DNA of 64,000 nt from UBA6623 sp965238125 (GTDB lineage Bacteria > Acidobacteriota > Terriglobia > Bryobacterales > UBA6623): positions 1,798,001 to 1,862,000 of the forward strand of contig OZ250179.1 of assembly GCA_965238125.1 (NCBI GenBank), read 5' to 3'. Position numbers and translations under genes: made by a program. Below are positions 53,361-61,311 of this stretch, one piece after another. The notes beneath the pieces are model-generated. The model was not told where the DNA came from and did not search any database. It saw nothing but the letters and a program-made list of their open reading frames with translations. Within the stretch, counting starts at the first letter, position 1; the number at the start of each line of letters is the position of its first letter.

Positions 53361-53906
53361 TCAATCGAGACAAAGAGAAGACTGTTTCCAGAAAGCGGTA
53401 ATCAAGCGCGGTTTGCGGCGCATTCGCCGCAGCGCTTTGCGGGCGCGCTCGTCGAGTTCCCAGTAGTCCTTCGGGCAGACGTTGGGCAACTCGTGCTGCT
53501 TCCAGTACGCCCAAATGTATTCCACCGGGTTCAACTCCGGCGCATAGGGCGGCAAGTACTCCGTTGCGATGTGATCCTCGGAGAGCTGGATGAACTCCCG
53601 CACCAGGCGGCTGCGGTGCGCCGGCAGCCGGTCCCAGACGATCAGCAGTGGGCCGTCGATGTGGCGCACCAAAGCCTTCAGGAAGTCGATGACCTCCAGC
53701 TCGCCGATCGCGCCGGGATAGAGCCGGAAGTAAAAGTTGCGCAACGTCAGCCCGGCCGACACCGACAGCTTGTCCCAGTTGAAGTTGAACTCCAACACCG
53801 GTGTCTCGCCGCGCGGCGCCCAGGTGCGGCAACGATGCGGCTTCTGACTCAATCCGCTTTCGTCGATGAAGACGATCGTACGTTCTTCTTTGCGGGCTTT
53901 TTTTTA
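53361..53906 (-). CDS. IS630-family transposase, ORF B (catalytic half, -1 frame)
   Basis: Follows ORF A through a likely -1 shift at A8 (53898-53905). Reads TIVFIDESGLSQKPHR, LLIVWDRLPAHRSRLV and APELNPVEYIWAYWK, the DDE/D triad of IS630. An internal ATG at 53852 would miss the first Asp, so translation must come through frameshifting. Ends just inside the left terminal repeat. Confidence 0.85.
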
Positions 53907-54376
53907 ATGGCCGGCCAAGTCTTGCGCTGCCAGCTGCGGATGGCCTCTTCGTTGCGCTCCCGCGCTTTGCCGACGGGCCGTTGCGGGCTCCAACCGAGCG
54001 CCCGCAGGATCTTCCAGACATGGCCCTCGTGATAGCGCACGCCGAACTCGTCTCCGATCAGACGAGCGACCCGCGGACAGCTCCACAGCGGCGTCGGGAA
54101 GCCGTGCGCCTCGGGGCCTTCCAGCAGCAACGCCTCGAGGCGTTCGAGCTGCGCGGCGTCCAACAGCGGCTTACGGCCGGCGCGGCCGGCCTGGCGCAAC
54201 CCGGCTTCGCCGTCACGCCGGTATCGTCGCAGCCACTCGCTGACGCTTTGCCGCGCGACCTTCAATCGCCTCGCTGTCTCGGACTGACTACAGCCTTGCT
54301 CGACCAACCGGATCGCTTTGAAACGGCGCTTCTCCAGGGCCTCGAAATCCCGCCGTACGCCTTTTGTATTTCCCAT
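53849..54376 (-). CDS. IS630-family transposase, ORF A (DNA-binding half)
   Basis: MGNTKGVRRDFEALEKRRFK, then HTH segments CSQSETARRLKVARQSVSEW and FGVRYHEGHVWKILRALGWS. Ends ...KKKPAKKNVRSSSSTKAD in its own frame after the A8 slip site. ATG 54376 fits other family members; an ATG at 54412 lies nearer the terminal repeat. Confidence 0.85.
   Translation of the reverse strand: MGNTKGVRRDFEALEKRRFKAIRLVEQGCSQSETARRLKVARQSVSEWLRRYRRDGEAGLRQAGRAGRKPLLDAAQLERLEALLLEGPEAHGFPTPLWSCPRVARLIGDEFGVRYHEGHVWKILRALGWSPQRPVGKARERNEEAIRSWQRKTWPAIKKKPAKKNVRSSSSTKAD
53898..53905 (-). promoter_or_regulatory. Probable programmed -1 frameshift site (A8)
   Basis: Eight A on the coding strand where ORF A and ORF B overlap; the frame difference is -1, as in many IS630 elements. 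Confidence 0.6.
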
Positions 54377-54431
54377 ACATACAAAGACGTACGTACCCCA
54401 AAAAGATGTCACTTTATTTTGCGAGACTCAA

Positions 54432-54535
54432 TAGGTTTTCCGCAACCACTTCGACGCGGCTGCGTTTCTGCCCGCCGTCGTCGGTGTACGTCTTCGACTG
54501 GAGCCGCCCTTCGACGAACACCTGCTTGCCCTAGG
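54432..54535 (-). pseudogene. ssb copy 2, internal fragment
   Basis: Reads GKQVFVEGRLQSKTYTDDGG-QKRSRVEVVAENL, closely matching the intact ssb at 57755-58153 (GKQVFVEGRLQSKTYTDDGG-KKRSRVEVVAENV). Homology stops at about 54535 where IS4-relic sequence begins, so the first ~60 residues are gone. Confidence 0.85.
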
Positions 54536-54705
54536 GGGGCCCCTATTTATCCAAACCCAGTGCTGTCCGGGGAAAGTTGCACCAACGGACGGTAAGTCTC
54601 TGCCGCTCAATGTCTTATGGCCTGTTTTGTCCGGGAACGATTTGAAATCCCGGAGGCCGTAAATGGCCGCCTGAGCGGAGCATTCCCGACGCGGCACAAT
54701 GGGGG

Positions 54706-54953
54706 ATGAACCTTGGCCGTACGGTTTTCTCCCAACTGATCGAGCACCTGCCGAGCAAAGAGTTTCACAAATGTGTATTGCGCTACCGCGGCGACTCCTA
54801 TCTGAAAAGTTTCTCCTGCTGGTCAGTTTCTTTCGATGGCATTCGCCCAGCTGACCTATCGGGAAAGCCTCCGCGACATCGAGACGTGCCTGCGTTCGAT
54901 GCACGGCAAACTCTACCACATGGGATTCCGCAGCAGGGTAGCGCGCTCGACAC
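54706..54953 (+). pseudogene. IS4-family transposase, N-terminal part
   Basis: MNLGRTVFSQLIEHLPSKEF, HKCVLRYRGDSYLKSFSCW, then after a 2-base loss MAFAQLTYRESLRDIETCLR and SMHGKLYHMGFRSRVARST. DUF4372 region of IS4 transposases, cut at the 8-bp target of the ISKra4 element. Confidence 0.8.
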
Positions 54954-55048
54954 GGGTGCGCGACATAAATGTGGGAGCTTGTGGGTTTGTCTTTTTTTGT
55001 GGCGTTTTTCCTTGCGTATATATACGCTAGGTAATAAGGAGGTGCCCC

Positions 55049-55447
55049 GTGCCCCAATCTCTCGCTGCCCTCGAACGACAACGTGCCGCGATTCTCTCCG
55101 AGATCCTCCACTTAGGAGACTTTCGCAGCGGCTCGATTACCGCCACCCGCGGCCGCTGCGGCAAACCGAATTGCCGCTGCCACCAACCCGACCAACCGCC
55201 CCATGGTCCGCATTTCCGCCTCACCAAAAAAGTGAGCGGCAAGACCGTGACTGAGACCTTCTCTTCGCCCGCGGATCGCCGCAAGGCCGAACGCCAGGTG
55301 GCCGAGTTTCATCGCTTCCAACAACTCAGCCGGCAATTGCTCGATGTCAACGAAAGCATTTGCCGTCTGCGACCCGCCGCAGACACCCCGAAGCCCCAGG
55401 AAAAAAAACGGCCGAAACCATCCGCCACGAAGTCGCCCAAGAAGTGA
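55049..55447 (+). CDS. DUF6788 accessory protein of ISKra4
   Basis: 132 residues, GTG start with AAGGAGGT five bases upstream. Zinc-ribbon-like CGKPNCRCHQ followed by GPHFRLTKKVSGKTVTETF, then a helical basic tail. Typical first gene of ISKra4 (ISAzba1-type) elements, possibly DNA-binding. The transposase frame starts inside its 3' part; A8 at 55401-55408 could fuse the two by a -1 shift. Confidence 0.88.
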   Translation: MPQSLAALERQRAAILSEILHLGDFRSGSITATRGRCGKPNCRCHQPDQPPHGPHFRLTKKVSGKTVTETFSSPADRRKAERQVAEFHRFQQLSRQLLDVNESICRLRPAADTPKPQEKKRPKPSATKSPKK

Positions 55448-56760
55448 CGCAGCTGCTCGGGGTCATCTTCCGCGGCCAACGCCGCGGCGACCCCCTCGAT
55501 CTCGAAGCCGTCGAGACGGCGGTTCGCGGCACCATGCATCGCGCCGGGACCACGCTGCTGAGCAAGTTACTGTCGTCCTCCGAGACCGTGCCGTCCCGAA
55601 TCCCCTGCCCCTGCGGTCAACAAGCTTGCTGCCGCGATACTCGCCCCAAACAACTCACCACCGTGGTGGGCGAGGTGCGTTTCGAGCGCGCCTACTACCT
55701 CTGCTCGACATGCCGCCGGGGACAAAGCCCGCGCGACCGCGAACTCGACATCGAAGGCACCGCCTGCTCGCCCGGCGTGCGCCGCATGATGGCGCTGGTG
55801 GGCAGCGAAACTTCTTTCGAGCAAGGCCGTGAACAACTCGACGTCTTGGCCGGTCTCGACGTTACCGCCAAGTCCGTCGAACGCCATGCCGAGGCCCTCG
55901 GCGCCGACATCGAAGCCCGCGAGCAAGTGGCGATCCAACGCGCCAAGCAACTCGACTTGCCGCACGTCGCCGCCCCCGCCGTGCCCCTGCTCTACATCGA
56001 AATGGACGGCACGGGCATTCCCGTCGTGGCCGCCGAGACCGCCGGCCGTGTCGGAAAAACCGCGGGGCGGCCGGCCCGCACCCGCGAGGTCAAACTCGGC
56101 TGCGTCTTCACCCAAACCACCACCGACGAACAAGGCCGGCCGCGGCGCGACGAGAACTCGACCAGTTACAGCGCGGCGATCGAGGGAGCCGAGGCGTTCG
56201 GCTTGCGGCTGTATACGGAAGCTTGGCGGCGGGGCTGGAGCCGTGCTCGCAAGAAAGTCATTCTCGGCGACGGCGCGCCCTGGATCTGGAACCTGGCACA
56301 TCAGCACTTCCCCGGCGCCGTCGAGATCGTCGACCTTTACCATGCGCGGCAGCATCTGTGGGAGTTGTCGGCGAAACTGTTCCCGAGCGATGAGCGCCGG
56401 CGGAAACGTTGGGCCGCGCGGTTGTTGCACAAGCTCGAACAAGGCAAGATCAAGGCGTTGGTGAAAGTCTTACGCGGGTTCTCCACGCCGAATCAGGAGT
56501 CGGCCCATTTGCTCGCCAACGAGGCGGACTACTTCGAGCGCAACGCCGAGCGGATGCGGTATCCCGAGTTTCGCCGCCAGGGATTGTTTGTCGGCTCGGG
56601 AGTGGTCGAGGCGGGCTGCAAGAAGGTGATCGGCGCGCGGTTAAAGCGCTCCGGCATGTTCTGGACGGTGCGCGGCGCCAACGCCATCATCGCGTTGCGC
56701 TGCTGTCGGCTGAGCGGAAGGTTCGAGGATTACTGGGAGGCCCGTGCCCGCGCCGCTTGA
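55360..56760 (+). CDS. ISKra4-family transposase
   Basis: 466 residues in the frame from 55360; true translation may begin by frameshift from the DUF6788 gene. A zinc-binding segment CPCGQQACCRDTRPK ... CSTCRRGQSPRD precedes the DDE core: LLYIEMDGTGIPVV, KKVILGDGAPWIWNLA, and C-terminal SGVVEAGCKKVIGARLK. Family-typical YHARQHLWELSAKLF lies in between. Confidence 0.92.
   Translation: MPSATRRRHPEAPGKKTAETIRHEVAQEVTQLLGVIFRGQRRGDPLDLEAVETAVRGTMHRAGTTLLSKLLSSSETVPSRIPCPCGQQACCRDTRPKQLTTVVGEVRFERAYYLCSTCRRGQSPRDRELDIEGTACSPGVRRMMALVGSETSFEQGREQLDVLAGLDVTAKSVERHAEALGADIEAREQVAIQRAKQLDLPHVAAPAVPLLYIEMDGTGIPVVAAETAGRVGKTAGRPARTREVKLGCVFTQTTTDEQGRPRRDENSTSYSAAIEGAEAFGLRLYTEAWRRGWSRARKKVILGDGAPWIWNLAHQHFPGAVEIVDLYHARQHLWELSAKLFPSDERRRKRWAARLLHKLEQGKIKALVKVLRGFSTPNQESAHLLANEADYFERNAERMRYPEFRRQGLFVGSGVVEAGCKKVIGARLKRSGMFWTVRGANAIIALRCCRLSGRFEDYWEARARAA
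55401..55408 (+). promoter_or_regulatory. Probable programmed -1 frameshift site (A8)
   Basis: Eight A within the overlap of the DUF6788 and transposase frames; frame difference is -1. Parallel to the A8 in the IS630-like element at 53898. Confidence 0.5.
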
Positions 56761-56785
56761 TTTCCCACATTTATGTCGCACACCC

Positions 56786-57407
56786 CTCGACACTGGCCGA
56801 TGCGAACGAGTCGCGCGACTGGCGGATCTACGCGGACTTCGCGCAGGTCTTGATTGGCATGGCACGGCCGTTATATGCCCACGACCCGATCGGTGTGGAC
56901 TTGGACCAGACTCTGTACGCTCTCGACTCGACAACAATCGACCTCTGCCTGTCGCTGTTTCCGTGGGCCAGATTCCGCCAGCACAAGGCCGCCGTGAAGA
57001 TGCACACGCTGCTGGATCTGCACGGCAATATTCCCACGTTTATCCGCATTACTGGAGGCAAAGTGCATGACGTCAACATCCTGGATGAATTTCTTCCCGA
57101 GGCCGGCGCGTTCTACGTCATGGATCGGGGTTATGTCGATTTTCGGCGCCTCTTCGTGTTCACGCTCTGTTCGGCCTTCTTCGTGGTGCGAACCAAAAAG
57201 AACGTTTTGCTGCAGCGTCGCTACTCCCACCCGGTGGATAGGAGCACAGGCCTGCGATCCGATCACACCGTCATTTTGACCTCCTTCAACTCCGCCCAAG
57301 CGTACCCGGACTCCCTACGGCGGGTGAGTTATTTCGATGCCGAAACCAACAAGCGGTTGAAATTCCTGACCAATAACTTCACTCTGCCGGCACTGACCAT
57401 CGCTGCG
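56786..57407 (+). pseudogene. IS4-family transposase, C-terminal part (truncated)
   Basis: Continues the N-terminal part: STLADANESRDWRIYADFAQ, VDLDQTLYALDSTTIDLCLS (first Asp), KVHDVNILDEFLPEAGAFYVMDRGY-type second Asp, then LTSFNSAQAYPDSLRRVSYF and NNFTLPALTIA, where it breaks off before the Glu region. Confidence 0.8.
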
Positions 57408-57625
57408 AAAAGAGTATTATTACTTGGATTGAGTAGGGTAGCAGCCTGCCCGTCAGAGGAAATAAACTCGTCAACAAAGTGCGCGATCTTTTCCTCGGAG
57501 GCAACGTCCCCCTTGCTCAGGGATGGCAGGCTCTGCGATTGCGCGGCCAGGGTCGCAACAAGGAAGCAGACAACCTGACGAATGGCTGAACTGAACACAG
57601 GGCTTGCTTTCAGTCTGAGTCGCAC
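57408..57625 (-). pseudogene. 5' end of an exported protein gene truncated by the IS4 relic
   Basis: MRLRLKASPVFSSAIRQVVC then FLVATLAAQSQSLPSLSKGD (signal peptide), VASEEKIAHFVDEFISSDGQ and ATLLNPSNNTLFA, after which the sequence is IS4. Family unknown; only ~72 residues remain. Confidence 0.5.
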
Positions 57626-57754
57626 CCACTATAGCTCTCTAGGCGTAGGGCAGCAAGCCGCAATTTCACGATCTGCAAGGTCTTTCGATCCCGCCCTCTT
57701 CTGGCGGGAAGAGCTTCGACCAACGCCGCTATCGTCGCTGGCTACTCCCCCAAC

Positions 57755-58153
57755 TCAGCCCGCTAGATCGCTCTCGTTGACATCGAGTCGTTCTGTCGGA
57801 TCAGATCCCGCCGCCGCCTTGCCGTTCTCGTCCCGGCTCAACAAGATCACGTTCTCGGCAACTACCTCGACCCGACTTCGCTTCTTCCCGCCGTCGTCGG
57901 TGTACGTCTTCGACTGCAGCCGTCCCTCGACGAACACCTGCTTGCCCTTGGTGAGATACGGCCCAAGGTTCTCCGAGCGCCAGACGACGATGTTGTGCCA
58001 GTCGGTTTGCTGCTTGTAGCCGGTGGCGGACTTCACCGAACGGTTGGTCGCCAGCGAGAAGTTGCTGACCGTGACGTCGCCGGTGGTCTGTTTGGTTTCG
58101 GCATCGCGGCCGATGCGGCCGAGCAGTTGAACGCGGTTTACGCTTCGAGACAC
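57755..58153 (-). CDS. ssb: Single-stranded DNA-binding protein
   Basis: 132 residues. MSRSVNRVQLLGRIGRDAET, VSNFSLATNRSVKSATGYKQ, TDWHNIVVWRSENLGPYLTK, GKQVFVEGRLQSKTYTDDGG form the complete OB fold. The C-terminus ...GSDPTERLDVNESDLAG lacks the acidic DDDIPF-like tip that recruits partner proteins, whereas the interrupted copy at 53245 had DDDTPF. This is the only intact ssb in the window; a tail-less SSB may not complement a standard one. 124 bp separate it from tRNA-Lys. Confidence 0.93.
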   Translation of the reverse strand: MSRSVNRVQLLGRIGRDAETKQTTGDVTVSNFSLATNRSVKSATGYKQQTDWHNIVVWRSENLGPYLTKGKQVFVEGRLQSKTYTDDGGKKRSRVEVVAENVILLSRDENGKAAAGSDPTERLDVNESDLAG

Positions 58154-58281
58154 GAAGCACCTCCAGGGCGAAAATCGAAATCGTTTGCTATTTGTTTGCC
58201 AAAACGGGGAGCAACGGCCCTGTTATTGGACGCACTTCGGCCGGGTGGTGAAAATCCCGACCTAGTGTTTTCAACAAGTTG

Positions 58282-58357
58282 TGGTGAGGCGGCTGGGACT
58301 CGAACCCAGGACCCACGGCTTAAAAGGCCGTTGCTCTACCGGCTGAGCTACCGCCCC
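58282..58357 (-). tRNA. tRNA-Lys (TTT)
   Basis: 76 bases with encoded CCA. Acceptor GGGGCGG/CCGCCTC, D-arm TAGCTCAGCCGGTAGAGCA, anticodon loop CTTTTAA (TTT), T-arm CTGGGTTCGAGTCCCAG. All stems regular. Confidence 0.97.
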
Positions 58358-58395
58358 GGAGACGATGCGGGGATCAGGCTGGAAGGAACCCCTGA

Positions 58396-58503
58396 GGGGC
58401 TGTGAAAAAATCGGGTACAGTCCACTTCGCGCCACCGAAACTCATTGATTCAAAGAGACTCTTTCGGTCGGCGCTCGGTACTGTCCCATTTTTTCACAGC
58501 CCC
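58396..58503. repeat. REP-like inverted repeat
   Basis: GGGGCTGTGAAAAAAT (58396-58411) and ATTTTTTCACAGCCCC (58488-58503) are perfectly complementary. The next bases inward (GGGTACAGT / ACTGTCCC) continue with small gaps, and GCGCC/GGCGC lies further in. Same family as 14755-14849 and 63249-63290. Between tRNA-Lys and hpt; might also act as a bidirectional terminator because of the T6 run. Confidence 0.65.
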
Positions 58504-58601
58504 CCTAAGGAGCGCGGCTCGGCGGCGGTCCTCGCCAACTCCAGAATTGCCTTGATTATAGCCGATTGCCCGCGGGACCCCGTCTCGATCACAATGGCTC
58601 G

Positions 58602-59138
58602 ATGGGGGACGCTTCGCTCGAAACTCTGATTTCCGCCGAGCGTGTAGAGGCGCGGGTCAAAGAACTCGCGGGCCGCATCTCCGCCGATTACCCCGACCGC
58701 CCAGGCGCCCCCGAGCTTCGCTTCATCGGCGTCCTCAAGGGAGCGTTCGTCTTTCTGTCGGACCTGATCCGCCAGATCGAGCGCGACGTCTCGGTCGACT
58801 TTCTCGGCGTCAGCAGCTATGGGCCTTCCACGGAAAGTTCGGGGGAAGTGAAAATCCAAAAGGATCTCGATCACGAGATCGGCGGCCTCGACGTCGTGCT
58901 TGTCGAAGACATCATCGACACAGGCATCACGCTCAACTATCTATGCGACGTGCTGCGGCAGCGTAAACCGAGCTCGCTCCGCGTCGCGGCATTGCTCGAC
59001 AAACCCAGCCGCCGCGTGGTTGAAGTTTCGCCTTCCTACGTTGGGTTCGAAATCCCCGACAAATTTGTTGTCGGTTACGGGCTTGATTACGACCAGCGTT
59101 ACCGCGGCCTACCGGACATTTGTGTTATGGGCGACTAG
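58602..59138 (+). CDS. hpt: Hypoxanthine phosphoribosyltransferase
   Basis: 178 residues from ATG 58602 (MGDASLETLISAERVEARVK). Salvages hypoxanthine/guanine with PRPP. The PRPP loop is VVLVEDIIDTGITL (residues ~98-111), GVLKGAFVFLSDLIR is the PPi/flexible loop region, SSYGPSTESSGEVKIQKDL the mobile loop, and VVGYGLDYDQRYRGLPDICV the C-terminal signature. A group II intron begins 14 bp after its stop. Confidence 0.96.
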   Translation: MGDASLETLISAERVEARVKELAGRISADYPDRPGAPELRFIGVLKGAFVFLSDLIRQIERDVSVDFLGVSSYGPSTESSGEVKIQKDLDHEIGGLDVVLVEDIIDTGITLNYLCDVLRQRKPSSLRVAALLDKPSRRVVEVSPSYVGFEIPDKFVVGYGLDYDQRYRGLPDICVMGD

Positions 59139-59648
59139 CCCGCATTTCTCAGTGCGCCTTTTCGGCGCGGACACCCTGTGGGAGGAAGGAGCCCACCCAT
59201 GTAGTTGTCGGTAGGCATGGAAGCTGACGAGCGGCTTGGTCGAGTAATCGGCCGAGCGGAAGCCTCGTGACAAAGTCCGGAGAAAGCCGGGCGAGCAAGC
59301 CGACAGGCCGTAACGCGCAGTAAGCCTGAGCAGGCCTCGAAAGGGAAGTCGCGGACGCCGACCCGCCTGAGATACGGGGAAGGCCGCACGAACCGGGAAG
59401 CAACCGACACGCGCACCGGTTCGGTCCGCCGGGGTAGTGGGCACGGCATGTCAGCCAAGGGAGACCGCAGTGCAGAAAGGGAGGCCCCGGCGGGTGGAGT
59501 TCGCAACTCCGCCGTCCTCGGTAAGGAGGGCGGACTCGACGGGGAGTCGGACAGGGCCGTAGTAGCGCGGAAGCTGGGTAACGCCGGGGGAGCGAAGGGC
59601 CCTGCCTTCCGGCACGCTTCGGAAGCCGAGTCGGATCAGGCGATTGAC

Positions 59649-60968
59649 ATGAGTCTGGCAACGCCGGAAAAGATCAGGACCCTACAGAAGAAGCTTTATC
59701 TCAAAGCGAAGCAGGAGCCGAACTTCCGCTTCTATCAGCTCTGGGACAAGGTCTGGCGCGGGGACATTCTCGAGCACGCCTACCGGATGGCAAAGGCCAA
59801 CGGCGGGGCTGCGGGAGTGGACGGCGTGACGTTTGAACAGATCGAATTCCAAGGCCGCCAGGAGTGGTTGCGAAGCCTGCAACAAGACTTGCGCTCGAAG
59901 AGCTACCGGCCTCGGCCGGTGCGACGGGTGATGATTCCCAAGCCCGGCGGCGGCGAGCGTCCGCTCGGCATCCCGACCCTTCGGGACCGTGTGGCGCAAA
60001 CCGCTGCCAAGCTGGTGATCGAGCCGATCTTCGAGGCGGATTTGGACCCGGAGGCCTATGGCTACCGGCCGAAACGGAGCGCGCACGACGCGATCCGGAG
60101 AGTGCATAAACTGCTGTGTGGAGGCTACACCGATGTAGTCGACGCCGATTTGTCGAAGTACTTCGATACGATTCCGCACGCCGAGTTGCTCGAATGCGTG
60201 GCGCGGCGTATTTCGGACCGGCAAGTCTTACACGTCATCAAGATGTGGTTAAAGACGCCGGTCGAAGGGCGGGATGAGAACGGGAACCGGCGGATGACGT
60301 GCGGCAAGCGGAGCAAGCGCGGCACCCCGCAGGGTGGCGTGATCAGTCCCTTGTTGGCCAATCTGTACATGAACCGTTTTCTGAAGCATTGGCGGCGAAC
60401 GGGGAAGGGAAGTGAGTTTCGAGCCGTGATCATTAACTATGCGGATGACTTCGTGATTCTCAGCCGCGGCGGCGCAGCCGAGGCGCTGGAGTGGACCGAG
60501 CGGACGATGACGCGGATCGGGCTGACCCTGAACCGGGAGAAGACGAAGTTGGTGCGAGCGAAGCAGGAGCGGTTTGACTTTCTGGGATACACGTTCGGGC
60601 CGCATCGTTTCAAGAAGGACGGTCATTGGTATTTGGGAGCGAGTCCGTCGAAGAAGAGCGTGGCACGGTTGAAGCGGAAGGTGCATGCGCTGTTGCGTCC
60701 GGCTGAAGTGGGGCGCTGGGAAGAAGTGAGCGGACGGCTTAACCGAGTGTTGGTGGGCTGGTCGAATTACTTCTCTTATGGCACCCGGCTGATGGCGTAT
60801 CGGGCGGTGGACAACCACGTGTGCGAGCGAGTGCGAGGATTTATGCGGAGGCGGAGGAAGGTGTCGTCGCGCGGCGCCCGGCAGTTTAGCGACCAGGTGG
60901 TGTTCGGCAAGCTAGGCGTGGTCCGCCTGCGCCGGATGCACTTGGGTCCGCCGCCTGCGACAGCTTGA
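59649..60968 (+). CDS. ltrA: Group II intron reverse transcriptase/maturase
   Basis: 439 residues from ATG 59649 (MSLATPEKIRTLQKKLYLKA); the frame is open further upstream through intron RNA but those codons are not protein-like. RT blocks are GGAAGVDGVTFEQIE, RPRPVRRVMIPKPGGGERPL, GIPTLRDRVAQTAAKLVIEP, DLSKYFDTIPH, RGTPQGGVISPLLANLYM and catalytic YADDFVILSRG. The maturase X domain (LNRVLVGWSNYFSYGTRLMAY) ends the protein; no HNH endonuclease follows. Intact, so splicing and retrohoming are plausible. Confidence 0.95.
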   Translation: MSLATPEKIRTLQKKLYLKAKQEPNFRFYQLWDKVWRGDILEHAYRMAKANGGAAGVDGVTFEQIEFQGRQEWLRSLQQDLRSKSYRPRPVRRVMIPKPGGGERPLGIPTLRDRVAQTAAKLVIEPIFEADLDPEAYGYRPKRSAHDAIRRVHKLLCGGYTDVVDADLSKYFDTIPHAELLECVARRISDRQVLHVIKMWLKTPVEGRDENGNRRMTCGKRSKRGTPQGGVISPLLANLYMNRFLKHWRRTGKGSEFRAVIINYADDFVILSRGGAAEALEWTERTMTRIGLTLNREKTKLVRAKQERFDFLGYTFGPHRFKKDGHWYLGASPSKKSVARLKRKVHALLRPAEVGRWEEVSGRLNRVLVGWSNYFSYGTRLMAYRAVDNHVCERVRGFMRRRRKVSSRGARQFSDQVVFGKLGVVRLRRMHLGPPPATA

Positions 60969-60986
60969 GGGAGGAAGCCGGTCGGA

Positions 60987-61019
<33 letters not shown>

Positions 61020-61311
61020 GATGAGCGGGGACGGGAAACGGGACCACGACGCCTCCGGCGTCAAGAGCACCCGCGCCCGTCCTCGACTCTACCCGCCTGA
61101 CGAGCAAAGCACACGATAGGCCCGCCATTACTTCGTTGCGCTTGCTCGCCGTGCTCACCGTACTGTTCAAGTATGCCTCCGCGCGCCAAGCGGCGCGCGC
61201 CTCGTACTGACGGACCTTTCATGCACTTTGCCTCGCCACGCGGTGAGAAAAGCGGGCTAGGCCTCAGCGTTCATCCCGACCCTACGGGCCGAATGTCTCG
61301 AGTTGGGTTCC

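Larger units (their letters stand above)
53339..54431 (-). mobile_element. IS630-family element (two-frame type) inside ssb copy 2
   Basis: 1093 bp with terminal repeats CTGAGTCTCGCA and TTGAGTCTCGCA. TA flanks both ends (53337-53338 and 54432-54433). Encodes a transposase in two overlapping frames joined at an A8 run. Distinct from the single-frame IS630 element at 43671-44901. Confidence 0.9.
54954..56785 (+). mobile_element. ISKra4-family element nested in the IS4 relic
   Basis: 1832 bp. Terminal repeats GGGTGCGCGACATAAATGTG (54954) and, inward from 56785, GGGTGTGCGACATAAATGTG differ at one base over 23. Perfect 8-bp target duplication CTCGACAC at 54946-54953 and 56786-56793. Carries a DUF6788 gene and the transposase, overlapping through an A8 run. 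Appears intact. Confidence 0.95.
54540..57407 (+). mobile_element. IS4-family relic, interrupted by ISKra4 and truncated on the right
   Basis: Leader sequence (CAGTGCTGTCCGGGGAAAG near 54560) precedes a DUF4372-type IS4 transposase starting at 54706. The transposase has a 2-base deletion near 54827 and is split at 54953/56786 by the ISKra4 element. It stops abruptly at 57407 after TLPALTIA, where the family normally continues with YKCRWQVELFFKWIKQ. The left boundary is approximate; no right inverted repeat remains. Confidence 0.75.

Noticed and set aside
59109..59661. Several minus-strand frames in the intron 5' region
   Set aside because: They cover structured intron RNA; no protein-like pattern.
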